Shown: positions 1-7,100 of the stretch, piece after piece | Position numbering within the stretch: position 1 is the stretch's first letter | Layout of the letters: each line of letters begins with the position of its first letter | DNA from: JAYPUG01 sp038117265 | GTDB lineage: Bacteria > Pseudomonadota > Alphaproteobacteria > UBA6615 | NCBI GenBank assembly: GCA_038117265.1 | Contig: JAYOFO010000063.1 | Span: 1 to 13,943, forward strand | Direction of reading: 5' to 3' | Length of the DNA: 13,943 nt | Made by a program: the position numbers and the translations under genes | Notes under the pieces: model-generated | The model's input: only the letters and a program-made list of their open reading frames with translations | What the model was told of the DNA's origin: nothing | The model's database searches: none

Positions 1-1
1 T

Positions 2-166
2 GGTGAAGCCGAACTTGCGCAGGGGATCGCCCTTGCCCGGCGGCTCGACATGGATCACCTCGGCGCCGAAATCGGCCAGGTGGCGGCCGCACAGCGGCGC
101 GGCGATCACCGTGGCGCACTCGACGACCTTGAGGCCCTCGAGAGCCGCGGGTTTCGGATCGGACAT
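2..166 (-). CDS. CaiB/BaiF-type CoA-transferase (class III), N-terminal part, cut by the window edge
   Basis: This is the first 55 codons of a gene continuing beyond the left edge. The ATG is at 166-164 and the product starts MSDPKPAALEGLKVVECATV. The segments LEGLKVVE, then AAPLCGRHLADFGAEVIHVEPP and GDPLR, are the usual opening of class III CoA-transferases: a Rossmann-like strand, a conserved small-residue turn, then LADFGAEVIKVEPP. The family moves CoA between acyl-CoA and free carboxylates in the cytoplasm, commonly in catabolism of carnitine, aromatic acids or dicarboxylates. The substrate cannot be read from this fragment. The catalytic aspartate lies further on and is outside the window. 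The ribosome site is weak: an AAGG lies about 12 nt upstream. The 2-oxoglutarate dioxygenase gene lies 324 bp upstream on the same strand, so the two may or may not be co-transcribed. Confidence 0.88.
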   Translation of the reverse strand, partial: MSDPKPAALEGLKVVECATVIAAPLCGRHLADFGAEVIHVEPPGKGDPLRKFGFT

Positions 167-490
167 CAGCGATTTTTACCTTCGCAACGGAACGGCGGCG
201 ATTTTTGCACGTGTGCCGGGGACAGTTCATGGGGTTTGTGGAACGGCCGCGCGCGCCCCCGGATTTCTCCCGGGAACAGGGATCGGACGGATTCGACATG
301 CGTCACAACGATCATGGCGAGAATGCTTGGTCTGGAAGGCTTCATGCGCGATATCTCGGGAGACGGATGGCCATGTTGGACGACGGCGAAGCAGCGGCTT
401 CGCCGGATTTCCGCAGGTGCGCGAGAGCAATCTGGGCAAGCGCATCCACCCCGACAAGCGGTGCAGGTAAGCGCCGCGGGGCCATTTGCG
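167..490. other. Intergenic stretch without a convincing gene
   Basis: These 324 bp separate the dioxygenase stop from the CoA-transferase start, both on the minus strand. Several short open frames exist on both strands, but none has a recognisable motif together with a good ribosome site. The only clear structure is the hairpin at 385-404. The CoA-transferase promoter should lie in the left part, but I see no clear -35/-10 pair. Confidence 0.5.
385..404 (-). terminator. Perfect 8-bp hairpin downstream of the dioxygenase gene, weak terminator candidate
   Basis: GGCGAAGC at 385-392 and GCTTCGCC at 397-404 form a perfect 8-bp stem around an AGCG loop. It lies about 90 bp past the dioxygenase stop. 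No T-run follows on either strand, so intrinsic termination is unproven. It could also be a dispersed palindromic element, but there is no second copy in the window that I can see. Confidence 0.25.
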
Positions 491-1354
491 TCAGGCCGCC
501 GCCTCGACGGTCTCGCCGCCCCTGAGCTGGGTGCGGTGCATGACGCGGCGCGCGCCCGCATAGAACGGGTCGCGCTTGTGCATGGTGCAGCGATTGTCCC
601 ACATCAGCAGGTCGCCCACCCGCCATGTGTGCCGATAGGTGAACGCATCCCGGTCGCAATGGGCCCACAGCCGGTCGAGCAGCGCGTCGCTCCCCTCGAC
701 CGGCATGCCGACGACCCAGGCGTGCAGGCGCCGTCCGAGGAACAGGGCCGGCCGGCCCGTCTCGGGATGCGCGCGGATGATCGGATGTCTTGCGCCGGGT
801 GCCTCGCTGACATCGCCGAAGGCGGTGTGATTGGAGCGCAAATTGCCGGCGCTGTCGTGGCTGGAATCGTGGTTCAGGACCCTGCCATCGATCGCGGCAC
901 GCAGGTCGGCCGGCATTTCGTCCAGCGCGGCGTACATGCTCATGAACGAGGTGTCGCCGCCGCTGGGCGGGATTTCGAGGCTGTAAAGCGCGCTCGCGGG
1001 CGGCGGCAGGTCGAGATAGGACATGTCGGTATGCCAGGCGGCTTCGCCGTCCCCCAGCACGCCGATCGCCGTGCCGTCCTCTTGTACGTTCGAGATGATC
1101 AGCACTTCGGGGTGTCCGTCGGGCGAGAAGGGCTCCCACCCGGGCACCGTGTCGAGGTCGCCGAAATGACGGCTGAAGCGAACCAGGTCGGCATCCGTCA
1201 GCCGTTGATCGCGAAACACCAGGACCTGGTTCTCCAGCCATGCGGCGCGGATCGCCGCGACGGTCGTTGCGTCGAGCGGTTGCGCGAGGTCGATGCCCAG
1301 TATCTCCGCGCCCAGAGCTGGGGCCAGACGCCGCGTTTGGAGTTCGTTCGTCAC
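491..1354 (-). CDS. TauD/TfdA-family Fe(II)/2-oxoglutarate-dependent dioxygenase
   Basis: The 287-residue product is close to E. coli TauD in length. This family hydroxylates small substrates such as taurine, alkylsulfates, 2,4-D or carnitine-type compounds using 2-oxoglutarate and O2. The iron site is visible: WHTD gives His108 and Asp110, and WDNRCTMH gives the distal His259. Arg270 and Arg274 in RRVMHR sit at the TauD spacing for 2-oxoglutarate binding. The N-terminal LGAEILGIDLAQPL and the NQVLVFRDQ segment are also typical. The start is GTG (1354-1352), chosen for the GGGAGAGGAAG ribosome site just upstream. It is divergent from the MBL-fold hydrolase across 142 bp. The substrate is not determinable: taurine specificity is not implied. 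The frame runs intact to the TGA-type stop at 491 and all key residues are present. Confidence 0.93.
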   Translation of the reverse strand: MTNELQTRRLAPALGAEILGIDLAQPLDATTVAAIRAAWLENQVLVFRDQRLTDADLVRFSRHFGDLDTVPGWEPFSPDGHPEVLIISNVQEDGTAIGVLGDGEAAWHTDMSYLDLPPPASALYSLEIPPSGGDTSFMSMYAALDEMPADLRAAIDGRVLNHDSSHDSAGNLRSNHTAFGDVSEAPGARHPIIRAHPETGRPALFLGRRLHAWVVGMPVEGSDALLDRLWAHCDRDAFTYRHTWRVGDLLMWDNRCTMHKRDPFYAGARRVMHRTQLRGGETVEAAA

Positions 1355-1382
1355 CGCTTCCTCTCCCTCTGCCGCCCGACAG

Positions 1383-1410
1383 ATTCATCCGATGCGCGGC
1401 CGTGAGTCAA
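1383..1410 (-). promoter_or_regulatory. Candidate promoter for the dioxygenase gene
   Basis: On the minus strand TTGACT (1410-1405) is followed after 16 bp by ATGAAT (1388-1383), ending about 29 bp before the GTG start. The -35 box matches the consensus at five of six positions and the -10 box at three. It was found by eye only. Confidence 0.3.
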
Positions 1411-1437
1411 TCGACGCACCCGCTGTACGGCGCGACT

Positions 1438-1465
1438 TTGGGTGCGCGGATCGGGATGCTATACA
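1438..1465 (+). promoter_or_regulatory. Candidate promoter for the MBL-fold hydrolase gene
   Basis: TTGGGT (1438-1443) and TATACA (1460-1465) are separated by 16 bp. Transcription would start near 1472, giving a short leader that just contains the GGAGGAGGAG ribosome site at 1482-1491. The -10 box matches at four of six positions and sits in otherwise GC-rich sequence. Confidence 0.35.
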
Positions 1466-1496
1466 GCGCAAACACTGTTTCGGAGGAGGAGCCACG

Positions 1497-2387
1497 GTGG
1501 TTGCCAACAAGCCCAAGATGACGCGGCCGACGGTCTATCAGTTCAAGCTCGGCGATTTCACGATTACCAACATTCTGGAGGGGTATGCGCACCGCGAGGA
1601 CATGCACCCCCAGACGGCGACCAACGCCACGCCCGAAGAGGTGGCGGCGGTGGCGGCGGCGCATCGCCTGCCGTTCCCGCAATTCGAACACCAGTTCATC
1701 CCGACCCTGGTCGACACGGGCGACAAACTGATCGCGCTCGACCCGGGCTTCGGCGATCGCGCGCCCGGGCCGCTGGCCGGAAAGTACAACGAGCGCCTGG
1801 CCGACGCGGGATACGATGTGAACGACGTCGACATCGTGGTCATCACCCATTGCCACCCCGACCATATCGGCAACCTCACCACCAAGGGCGGCGACCTGCG
1901 CTTCCCCAACGCCGAGATCGTCTTCGGCGAGACCGAGTTCGCGTTCTGGAAGAAGGGCGAGAACATTCCCAGCTTCCGCCCGCCGACCCTGGCGATGTTC
2001 AACGAGGTCTGCATGCCGCTGGAAGACCAGGCGCGCTACGTGAAGCCGGGCGACGACATCGTTTCTGGCGTTCGCGCGGTCGATGCGTTCGGCCACTCGG
2101 CCGGCCACATGGCCTATCACGTCGAGAGCAACGGCCAGAACCTGATGATCATGTCCGACACCGTGGCGCATTTCGCGGTGTCGATCAGCCATCCCGATTG
2201 GCATTTCGCCATGGACGACAACCCCGAGACCGCGGTCGTCTCGCGCAAGCGGGTCCTCGAGACCGTCGCGTCCGAGCAGATGCTGGCGATCGGCTTCCAC
2301 ATGCCGTTCCCCTCGGTCGGTTACATCGACCGGCACGGCGACGGCTACACCTGGGTGCCGCACGCCTATCAGATGAATCTCGGCTAG
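1497..2387 (+). CDS. Metallo-beta-lactamase-fold metallohydrolase
   Basis: The product is a 296-residue cytoplasmic-type hydrolase of the MBL superfamily. Its dinuclear metal site is complete: THCHPDH gives His118, His120, Asp122 and His123; GHSAGH supplies His200/His204; SDT supplies Asp221; and GFHMPFPS supplies His268. The layout resembles the group that includes quorum-quenching lactonases and methyl-parathion-hydrolase-like enzymes, but the substrate cannot be assigned. The frame is open further upstream, but GTG at 1497 is chosen because GGAGGAGGAG ends 5 nt before it and a candidate promoter lies just ahead. The upstream extension would run through that promoter and into the divergent dioxygenase control region. 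There is no signal peptide. It is the only gene of its transcription unit, ending at the hairpin 2417-2447. Confidence 0.9.
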   Translation: MVANKPKMTRPTVYQFKLGDFTITNILEGYAHREDMHPQTATNATPEEVAAVAAAHRLPFPQFEHQFIPTLVDTGDKLIALDPGFGDRAPGPLAGKYNERLADAGYDVNDVDIVVITHCHPDHIGNLTTKGGDLRFPNAEIVFGETEFAFWKKGENIPSFRPPTLAMFNEVCMPLEDQARYVKPGDDIVSGVRAVDAFGHSAGHMAYHVESNGQNLMIMSDTVAHFAVSISHPDWHFAMDDNPETAVVSRKRVLETVASEQMLAIGFHMPFPSVGYIDRHGDGYTWVPHAYQMNLG

Positions 2388-2414
2388 TTTCGCCCCGGGA
2401 ACGGGGCGTGCGTC

Positions 2415-3356
2415 CTAATCGGCCCGACGGTTCGACGGGCCGATTTTCGCTTCGGCGACGATTTCGGGGATCGCTTCCTGCTGGCGGATCGCCATGATGT
2501 GGACGCCGGCGACGCCCTCGATCTCGCGCATCTGCTGGATCAGCTCGACGCAGATCCTACGGCCTTCGGCGCGTTCGTCCTCGGCCTTCTCCATGCGCGT
2601 GACGATCTCGTCGGGAATGATCACGCCCCACAGATTCTCGCGCATCCAGACCGCGGAGCGGGCCGACAGGATCGGACCCATGCCGGGCAGCATGAACAGC
2701 CGGTCGGTGACGCCGTGGTCGCGGAGCCGCGCGAAATAGCGCTCGAGCACGCCGATGTCGAAGCAGAACTGCATCTGCGCGAACTGCGCACCCGCGTCGA
2801 TCTTCTCGATCAGCCGGTCGGGTGTCCAGTCGCGCGCCGGTTCGATCGGGCTGTCGGCGATGCCGATGAACAGGTTGGGAGAGACCGAGATCTCGCGGCC
2901 CGAGGGCAGCACGGACTCGTCGCGCATCTGGCGCGCGGTCTCGATCAGTTCCACGGTGCCCAGGTCGAACACCGGCTTGGTGTCGGGCTGATCGCCCGCC
3001 TTCGGGTCGTCGCCGCCCAGGATCAGCAGATTGTGGATGCCGAACGCGCCCGCGCCCAGCAGGTCGCTCTGCAGGGCCAGGCGGTTGCGGTCGCGGCAGG
3101 TAAACTGGAGCACCGGTTCGAAGCCGTTCTGCACGAGTATCCCCGCAGCCGCCAGGCTTGCCAGATGCGGCCGGGCCCCCGCACCGTCGGTCACGTTCAC
3201 GGCGTCGACGCAGCCGCGTGTCGGTTCCGCCTTCTCTAGCAGTTCGGCGGGATCGCACGACAGTGGCGGGACGATCTCTGCCGTGACCGCGAATTCTCCC
3301 GCAAGCAGGTTGCGGACGAGGGCGCTTTCACCGGGGAGCGGGCGGGTCGCGTTCAT
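2415..3356 (-). CDS. Methylenetetrahydrofolate reductase (MetF-type)
   Basis: The 313-residue product fits the FAD-binding TIM-barrel MTHFR family, which interconverts 5,10-methylene-THF and 5-methyl-THF. VTAEIVPP places Glu27 at the catalytic position matching E. coli Glu28. NVTDGAGAR (54-62), the FAD-binding QFTCRDRNR then LGAGAFGIHNLLILGGDDPKAG region (84-121), and GAQFAQMQFCFD (Gln196) follow in the usual order. The ATG at 3356-3354 is 3 bp past the TGA of the HTH-methyltransferase gene, so the pair is almost certainly co-transcribed and probably translationally coupled. The role could be methionine synthesis. It could also be the oxidative direction, clearing methyl groups from a demethylase, which the nearby purU would fit. 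It is somewhat diverged from housekeeping MetF, so I give no symbol. Confidence 0.88.
   Translation of the reverse strand: MNATRPLPGESALVRNLLAGEFAVTAEIVPPLSCDPAELLEKAEPTRGCVDAVNVTDGAGARPHLASLAAAGILVQNGFEPVLQFTCRDRNRLALQSDLLGAGAFGIHNLLILGGDDPKAGDQPDTKPVFDLGTVELIETARQMRDESVLPSGREISVSPNLFIGIADSPIEPARDWTPDRLIEKIDAGAQFAQMQFCFDIGVLERYFARLRDHGVTDRLFMLPGMGPILSARSAVWMRENLWGVIIPDEIVTRMEKAEDERAEGRRICVELIQQMREIEGVAGVHIMAIRQQEAIPEIVAEAKIGPSNRRAD
2417..2447 (+). terminator. Intrinsic terminator of the MBL hydrolase gene, inside the tail of the MTHFR gene
   Basis: AATCGGCCC (2417-2425) pairs perfectly with GGGCCGATT (2437-2445) around an 11-nt loop, and TTTT follows at 2444-2447. A second GC hairpin, CGCCCC/GGGGCG, lies just before it at 2391-2408. 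The terminator stem overlaps the last codons and stop of the convergent MTHFR gene, so the sequence serves both as code and as stop signal. Confidence 0.55.
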
Positions 3357-3359
3357 CGG

Positions 3360-4790
3360 TCAATCGGCCCGGCGCGTGACGACGTAGGATTCGTTCTGGA
3401 ACCACAGGCCGCCATGGCGCTGGAGGACGTCGCGGGTCGCCTCGAGGTAGCCACCGCTGGTCACCGACTCCGAAATCAGATCGTCCTCGATCTGATAGAC
3501 ATAGATTGCCGCGTTCCACGCCGCGAACAGGGTCGATGTGCCGATGCTTTCGTCGATCTCCGTGGGCAGCGTGTGCATGTCGTATCGGAACAGGGAGCGC
3601 TTGTCGGAGTAGGTGTTGAATCGCAACTCGCGGCTCGCCGATCCCAATTCGGACTTCAGCGTTTTCATCAGCAGGTGACGGTTCGTCTGTTCGAGCTCGC
3701 GGCCCGGCCAGATGCCCTGGATGATCTCGCGGCCCGGGTCGTAGCCGTGCGAATGCACGCCGAGCATGCGCCCGCCCGGCGCCAGCGCACGGGCCAGCGG
3801 CTCGAGCACCTTCTTGACCTTGAATTCCGCGCTCATGGGCGCGCGGTAGGGCTGCGAGGCGATCACCAGGTCGTACTGCCCCTCGGTGCGTCCCGGGCGC
3901 GGGACGACGCGATCGAGGAAGAACTTCTGGTCCTCGCGATACAGCACGAGCACCGACGGGCGCACATATTGCGGGTTGCCGGTGGTCGGCGAGGTCTGGA
4001 CCTGCCAGCCGTCGCTGAGCAGCGGGTACAGCGCCTTGATCTGCTCGTCGAAATCGTGGGCGGTGTTTCCCTTGAGCGCCACCTCGTGCCAGTTGAGCGC
4101 CGCGGCCGCCGGCACGCTGCGCGGCATCAGCGACGGTGCCTCGGTGTAATACAGGTTGGTGACGACCAGCACCGTCGCGGGGTGCTCGAACAGCCGGTCG
4201 GGAAACTTCTCCAGGCTCAGGCGCACGTCTTCGAGGCTGATCTCCTTGCCCACCACCACGAACGGGACGGTCGGATGTCGCCGGTGCATGTCGCGAAGCA
4301 CCCGCGACATCACGGTGCCGTCGCCGATCCCGGCATCGAAGACCCGCATCGCCGGCATCTTCGGCTTGATCTGGTCCAGTTCCACGCCGATGCGTTGGGC
4401 GATGGCCCACTTCTCGGAGCAGGTGTTGACGAACATCAGATACTTCTGACGGTTGTCGTAGAACCGGAAATTGCGCTCCTTGTCGGTGGTCGCCGACGGC
4501 GCCGCGTCTGCGGCAGCGCCTTGGGCGCCGGCCTTGGGGGGCTGGGGCGCGCACTTGTCCGGAGATGTGCCCGCCGTGCGACCGCCGGGTGTGGTGCTGA
4601 CGTTTTTGCCGGTTTTCTGAATGAAAGTTCGGACTCGCTCCAGGGTCTTTGCGGTCACGGTTCGGCCGGAACGCAGGCGCCCCATGAACTTTCCGTCGTT
4701 GACGGCCATTCGGCCGAATGTCGATTCCGCCATGTCGTTGTCACGGCAGAATGTCTCGATCTCTTCGATCAGGTCGTGCATCTGGTCCAT
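3360..4790 (-). CDS. Fusion of an N-terminal HTH-like domain with a class I SAM-dependent methyltransferase domain
   Basis: The 476-residue product has two parts. Residues 5-60 form a small helical domain containing STFGRMAVNDGKFMGRLRSG, which resembles the phage-repressor-like HTH domains common in alphaproteobacteria. A low-complexity linker rich in Pro, Ala and Gly (about 65-105) follows. Residues 106-476 carry a Rossmann methyltransferase: motif I is VFDAGIGDGT (150-159), VVVGKEIS is the second strand, YDLVIASQPYR (306-316) is the post-motif strand, and LAPGGRMLGVHSHG follows. The methyl acceptor is unknown. I chose ATG 4790, although its GGAG site is only 1 nt away. ATG 4781 has the same GGAG at 10 nt, and an ATG at 4838 would be nearly leaderless. 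The stop is 3 bp before the MTHFR start, suggesting a shared one-carbon or SAM-cycle role (inference). Confidence 0.8.
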   Translation of the reverse strand: MDQMHDLIEEIETFCRDNDMAESTFGRMAVNDGKFMGRLRSGRTVTAKTLERVRTFIQKTGKNVSTTPGGRTAGTSPDKCAPQPPKAGAQGAAADAAPSATTDKERNFRFYDNRQKYLMFVNTCSEKWAIAQRIGVELDQIKPKMPAMRVFDAGIGDGTVMSRVLRDMHRRHPTVPFVVVGKEISLEDVRLSLEKFPDRLFEHPATVLVVTNLYYTEAPSLMPRSVPAAAALNWHEVALKGNTAHDFDEQIKALYPLLSDGWQVQTSPTTGNPQYVRPSVLVLYREDQKFFLDRVVPRPGRTEGQYDLVIASQPYRAPMSAEFKVKKVLEPLARALAPGGRMLGVHSHGYDPGREIIQGIWPGRELEQTNRHLLMKTLKSELGSASRELRFNTYSDKRSLFRYDMHTLPTEIDESIGTSTLFAAWNAAIYVYQIEDDLISESVTSGGYLEATRDVLQRHGGLWFQNESYVVTRRAD

Positions 4791-4983
4791 GCTCCGCTTT
4801 AGACCGCAGTTTGACGGGTGGCAATTGGAAAATCCCATTGTGCGATGCAATAATACAAATAGGATATTACCCACTATCTGCCCTCGGCAAATGGGCCGTC
4901 CGATGGGCCGGTTGCCCGCCTTGCGATCCATGTGGTCCGGCGCTAGCGTCTGGCCGCACCAAGCGAGATGGGGGGAGTCCGTG
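4791..4983. promoter_or_regulatory. AT-rich divergent control region with a candidate operator dyad
   Basis: The stretch about 4800-4880 is strikingly AT-rich against its surroundings and lies between divergent transcription units. On the minus strand TATTAT (4855-4850) is a good -10 candidate for the HTH-methyltransferase gene. On the plus strand TTGTGC (4838-4843) and TAGGAT (4860-4865), 16 bp apart, could serve the Rieske operon. The dyad ATTG-N7-CAAT at 4837-4851 fits the T-N11-A form used by LysR-type regulators and overlaps these boxes. The exact promoters are uncertain. No riboswitch fold was recognised. Confidence 0.35.
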
Positions 4984-5346
4984 GTGGACGTGTTCGTTGC
5001 GAATGTCGGCGAGATCGCCGACCGGGAACGCAAGATTGTCGTCGATGGCGCGCTCGAGATCGGCGTGTTCCGGCTCGGGGACGAGTACTTCGCTTGGGAG
5101 AACGACTGCCCCCATATGGGCGGGCCAGTCTGCCAGGGGCGCGTGATGAATCGCGTCATGGAAGTGCTGGATGCCGAGAAACGCAGCCACGGCTACGCGT
5201 GGGTCGAGGAAGACGTCCACATCGTGTGCCCGTGGCACGGGTTCGAATTCAACATCCGGACCGGACAGCACCCCGGGATGTCGAACGTCGGGCTGCGCGG
5301 CTTCGAGGTCACGGTGAGAGACGGGGCGATCTATGTCAGCACCTGA
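4984..5346 (+). CDS. Rieske [2Fe-2S] ferredoxin-like protein
   Basis: This small cytoplasmic-type electron carrier of 120 residues has both halves of a Rieske cluster site: CPH (Cys42, His44) and CPWH (Cys82, His85). The spacer between them is 37 residues, about twice that of ordinary dioxygenase ferredoxins, and contains VMNRVMEVLDAEKRSHGYAW, so the loop next to the cluster is enlarged. There is no hydrophobic anchor or export signal. GTG 4984 is chosen because GGGGGAG ends 6 nt before it; the adjacent GTG at 4981 is the alternative, with a 3-nt spacing. It opens a three-gene operon, overlapping the next gene by 14 bp. No oxygenase alpha subunit or flavin reductase is nearby, so its partner is probably outside the window or is the amidohydrolase (inference). 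Confidence 0.85.
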   Translation: MDVFVANVGEIADRERKIVVDGALEIGVFRLGDEYFAWENDCPHMGGPVCQGRVMNRVMEVLDAEKRSHGYAWVEEDVHIVCPWHGFEFNIRTGQHPGMSNVGLRGFEVTVRDGAIYVST

Positions 5347-5665
5347 GGACTGCCGTCCCTTCGACGAGCTCGTAGAAGCAGCGGCGCGGGCCTGCGAAGC
5401 GCGGCTCGCGGGGCATCAGACGGGCGACGTCTCCGACGAGACGGTGCAGCAATTGTTGACCGCAGGCGTGCGGCTGTTTGCGCGCAAGGTCGACGAGGAG
5501 GGGCGCCTGTTCGCGCCGACCGACACGGACGGTGTCGTCACCGCCACGGACGTGGCCGTGACGGTGACCGAACTCCTGCGGGTGGTCGATCTGAACCTGT
5601 TCGACCTGGCGATGTGGGCCAACCGGGCGCGGCCCGGCGAGGAAGGAAAAACGCGCAATGGATGA
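5333..5665 (+). CDS. Conserved-context small protein of unknown function (110 residues)
   Basis: I do not recognise this protein. It is acidic in its first half and looks largely helical, with long runs such as DELVEAAARACEARL and VAVTVTELLRVVDLNLFDLAMW (split by a beta-like VVTATDVAV segment). It has two cysteines near the N-terminus (7 and 21), no signal peptide and no transmembrane segment. The reality of the gene rests on its position. Its ATG overlaps the Rieske gene by 14 bp, its TGA overlaps the amidohydrolase start by 8 bp, and its frame is fully open between them. It may be an accessory or bridging subunit between the two enzymes; that is inference from coupling only. Confidence 0.75.
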   Translation: MSAPEDCRPFDELVEAAARACEARLAGHQTGDVSDETVQQLLTAGVRLFARKVDEEGRLFAPTDTDGVVTATDVAVTVTELLRVVDLNLFDLAMWANRARPGEEGKTRNG

Positions 5666-6878
5666 TCATTTCGAGCGGACCTATCCCGAGATCGACGACT
5701 GGACCGACAGCCGCGAGCTGCTCGCGCGGGCGCGCCAGCAGGCCGACAGGAGGCGCTTCGACGACGTGTTCATCGTCGACATCGATTCCCATGTCAGCGA
5801 CGACAAGAGCTGGCCCGAGGTGATGGACTACATCGAGGACCCGGTGGTCCACGAGGCGGCCTCGGCGTTCGGCGACGGATCCAAGCGCGGCGCGTTCCTC
5901 AACAACACCCCCGGCCTGCAGTGGCAGAACGTCTGGGGGCGCATTCCGCACGGCCAAGGCCTGAAGGAGAAGCTTCCCGAAACGGATCTGCCGCGCGAGA
6001 TCGTCCAGGCGCGCCGCTGCATCGATGCGATCGGCCTCGACTATCAGGTTCTGTTCCCCAACGCGATGCTGTTCCTGGGCATGCACCCGGTGCCCGAGAT
6101 GGAGATCCACCTGGCCACCGCCTACAACCGCTGGCTCGTGGAGCGCGTGCTGCCCGAGGATTCGCGGATCAAGGCGATGCTCTACCTGCCGTTCAACTCG
6201 CCCGACGAGGCGGAGGCGACGGTCCGGCGATTCCTCGGCAAGCCGGGCGTGGCCGGGTTCCTCGTCACCTCGTCGCGCCACAAGCCGGTGCATTCGAACG
6301 AGTATATGCGGCTCTACGCCATGCTCGAGGAGGCCGGGCAGGTGCTCGGCTTCCACACGCATCTGAACTGGCAGGACGAGTACACCAAGCAGCTCAACCG
6401 CTTCATCTCGATGCACGCGATCTCGTTCGTTCTGTGCAACCTGGTGCACCTGACGAACTGGGTGATCAACGGCCTGCCCGAGCGGTTTCCCAAGCTGAAC
6501 GTGATGTGGATCGAGAGCGGGGTCGCCTGGCTCGGCTTCGTCATGCAGCGCCTCGACCACGAGTACATGATGCGCACATCCGAAGCGCCGCTCCTGAAGA
6601 AGCTGCCCAGCGAATACATCCGCGACATGTACTTCACCTCCCAGCCCATGGAGCGCACGAACATGAAGCTCCTGGAGGCGACCATGGATGCGATGAAGGC
6701 AGACACCCAGCTGCTGTACGCGTCCGACTGGCCGCACTGGGACTTCGACCTACCTTCCACGGTGTGGGACCTGCCGTTCCTCGACGAGACCGCGAAGCGC
6801 AACATCCTGGGCTACAACGCGGCCCGCATCTTCAATCTGGAGATTCCCGCGCGCTACAAGGCGCTCGCGGCGGAATAG
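5658..6878 (+). CDS. Amidohydrolase-2 (ACMSD-type) family metal-dependent hydrolase or decarboxylase
   Basis: The 406-residue product belongs to the TIM-barrel group that includes ACMSD and aromatic-acid decarboxylases, which use one divalent metal for C-C or C-N cleavage. In order, DIDSH (41-45) stands in the place of the N-terminal metal motif, FHTHLN supplies His233/His235, WIESGVAWL (285-293) is the typical core strand with Glu286, and ASDWPHWDFD supplies Asp357 near the C-terminus. The C-terminal ILGYNAARIFNL is also characteristic. The ATG at 5658 lies 8 bp inside the preceding gene, with AAGGA about 10 nt upstream. Its coupling to a Rieske protein is unusual for this family and suggests a ring- or side-chain-degrading pathway. 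The substrate is unknown. Confidence 0.88.
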   Translation: MDDHFERTYPEIDDWTDSRELLARARQQADRRRFDDVFIVDIDSHVSDDKSWPEVMDYIEDPVVHEAASAFGDGSKRGAFLNNTPGLQWQNVWGRIPHGQGLKEKLPETDLPREIVQARRCIDAIGLDYQVLFPNAMLFLGMHPVPEMEIHLATAYNRWLVERVLPEDSRIKAMLYLPFNSPDEAEATVRRFLGKPGVAGFLVTSSRHKPVHSNEYMRLYAMLEEAGQVLGFHTHLNWQDEYTKQLNRFISMHAISFVLCNLVHLTNWVINGLPERFPKLNVMWIESGVAWLGFVMQRLDHEYMMRTSEAPLLKKLPSEYIRDMYFTSQPMERTNMKLLEATMDAMKADTQLLYASDWPHWDFDLPSTVWDLPFLDETAKRNILGYNAARIFNLEIPARYKALAAE

Positions 6879-6971
6879 TTTTTTCGCGCCCGGCCAGATT
6901 CCGCTTGAAGGCGACGCGCGGCCCGATGTTAGGCTTTTTGAGTTCTTCAACAACCGAAAGGAGGTGATCCG

Positions 6972-7052
6972 ATGTCGAGTGAGATCGTTGGTGGAGTATC
7001 CAACCCAGTGTCTCGGGCTCGGCTGGCGGAGCAGCCTCTTCTTGCCGGCTAA
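6972..7052 (+). CDS. Tiny 26-codon ORF with an exceptional Shine-Dalgarno sequence
   Basis: ATG at 6972 opens a peptide that begins MSSEIVGGVSNP and ends AEQPLLAG before TAA at 7050-7052. It is preceded by AAAGGAGGTGATCC (6957-6970), which is complementary to the 3' end of 16S rRNA over its whole length, the strongest kind of ribosome site, set 1 nt from the ATG with the AGGAGG core at about 8 nt. It has no cysteine and no aromatic residue. Codons such as GGT, GGA, GTA and AGT are uncommon in the neighbours. It starts 93 bp after the amidohydrolase stop and is followed by a terminator, so it may be the last gene of that operon or have its own transcript. It could be a structural small protein, a modified-peptide precursor, a leader, or part of a small RNA. 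Function unknown. Confidence 0.55.
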   Translation: MSSEIVGGVSNPVSRARLAEQPLLAG

Positions 7053-7100
7053 GAGACAACGGTCTTCATTGACCCGGGGCGGACACGACGCCCGCTCACG

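Noticed and set aside
50..1405. Plus-strand open frame of 451 codons opposite the dioxygenase
   Set aside because: The minus-strand dioxygenase has all metal ligands and a good ribosome site; the plus frame has no motif.
3414..4802. Plus-strand open frame of 462 codons opposite the methyltransferase
   Set aside because: It has the shadow composition (His, Arg, Val, Gly rich) with no motif. The minus strand has a clear methyltransferase fold and a coupled downstream gene.
6850..6884. Terminator at the amidohydrolase stop (GCGC hairpin plus a T6 run)
   Set aside because: The stem is only 4 bp and ends 14 nt before the T-run. Read-through to the terminator at 7101-7127 is more likely.
6972..7052. 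PqqA or mycofactocin-type precursor peptide
   Set aside because: The peptide lacks the Glu/Tyr pair of PqqA and the Val-Tyr end of mycofactocin precursors, and no radical-SAM maturation gene is nearby.
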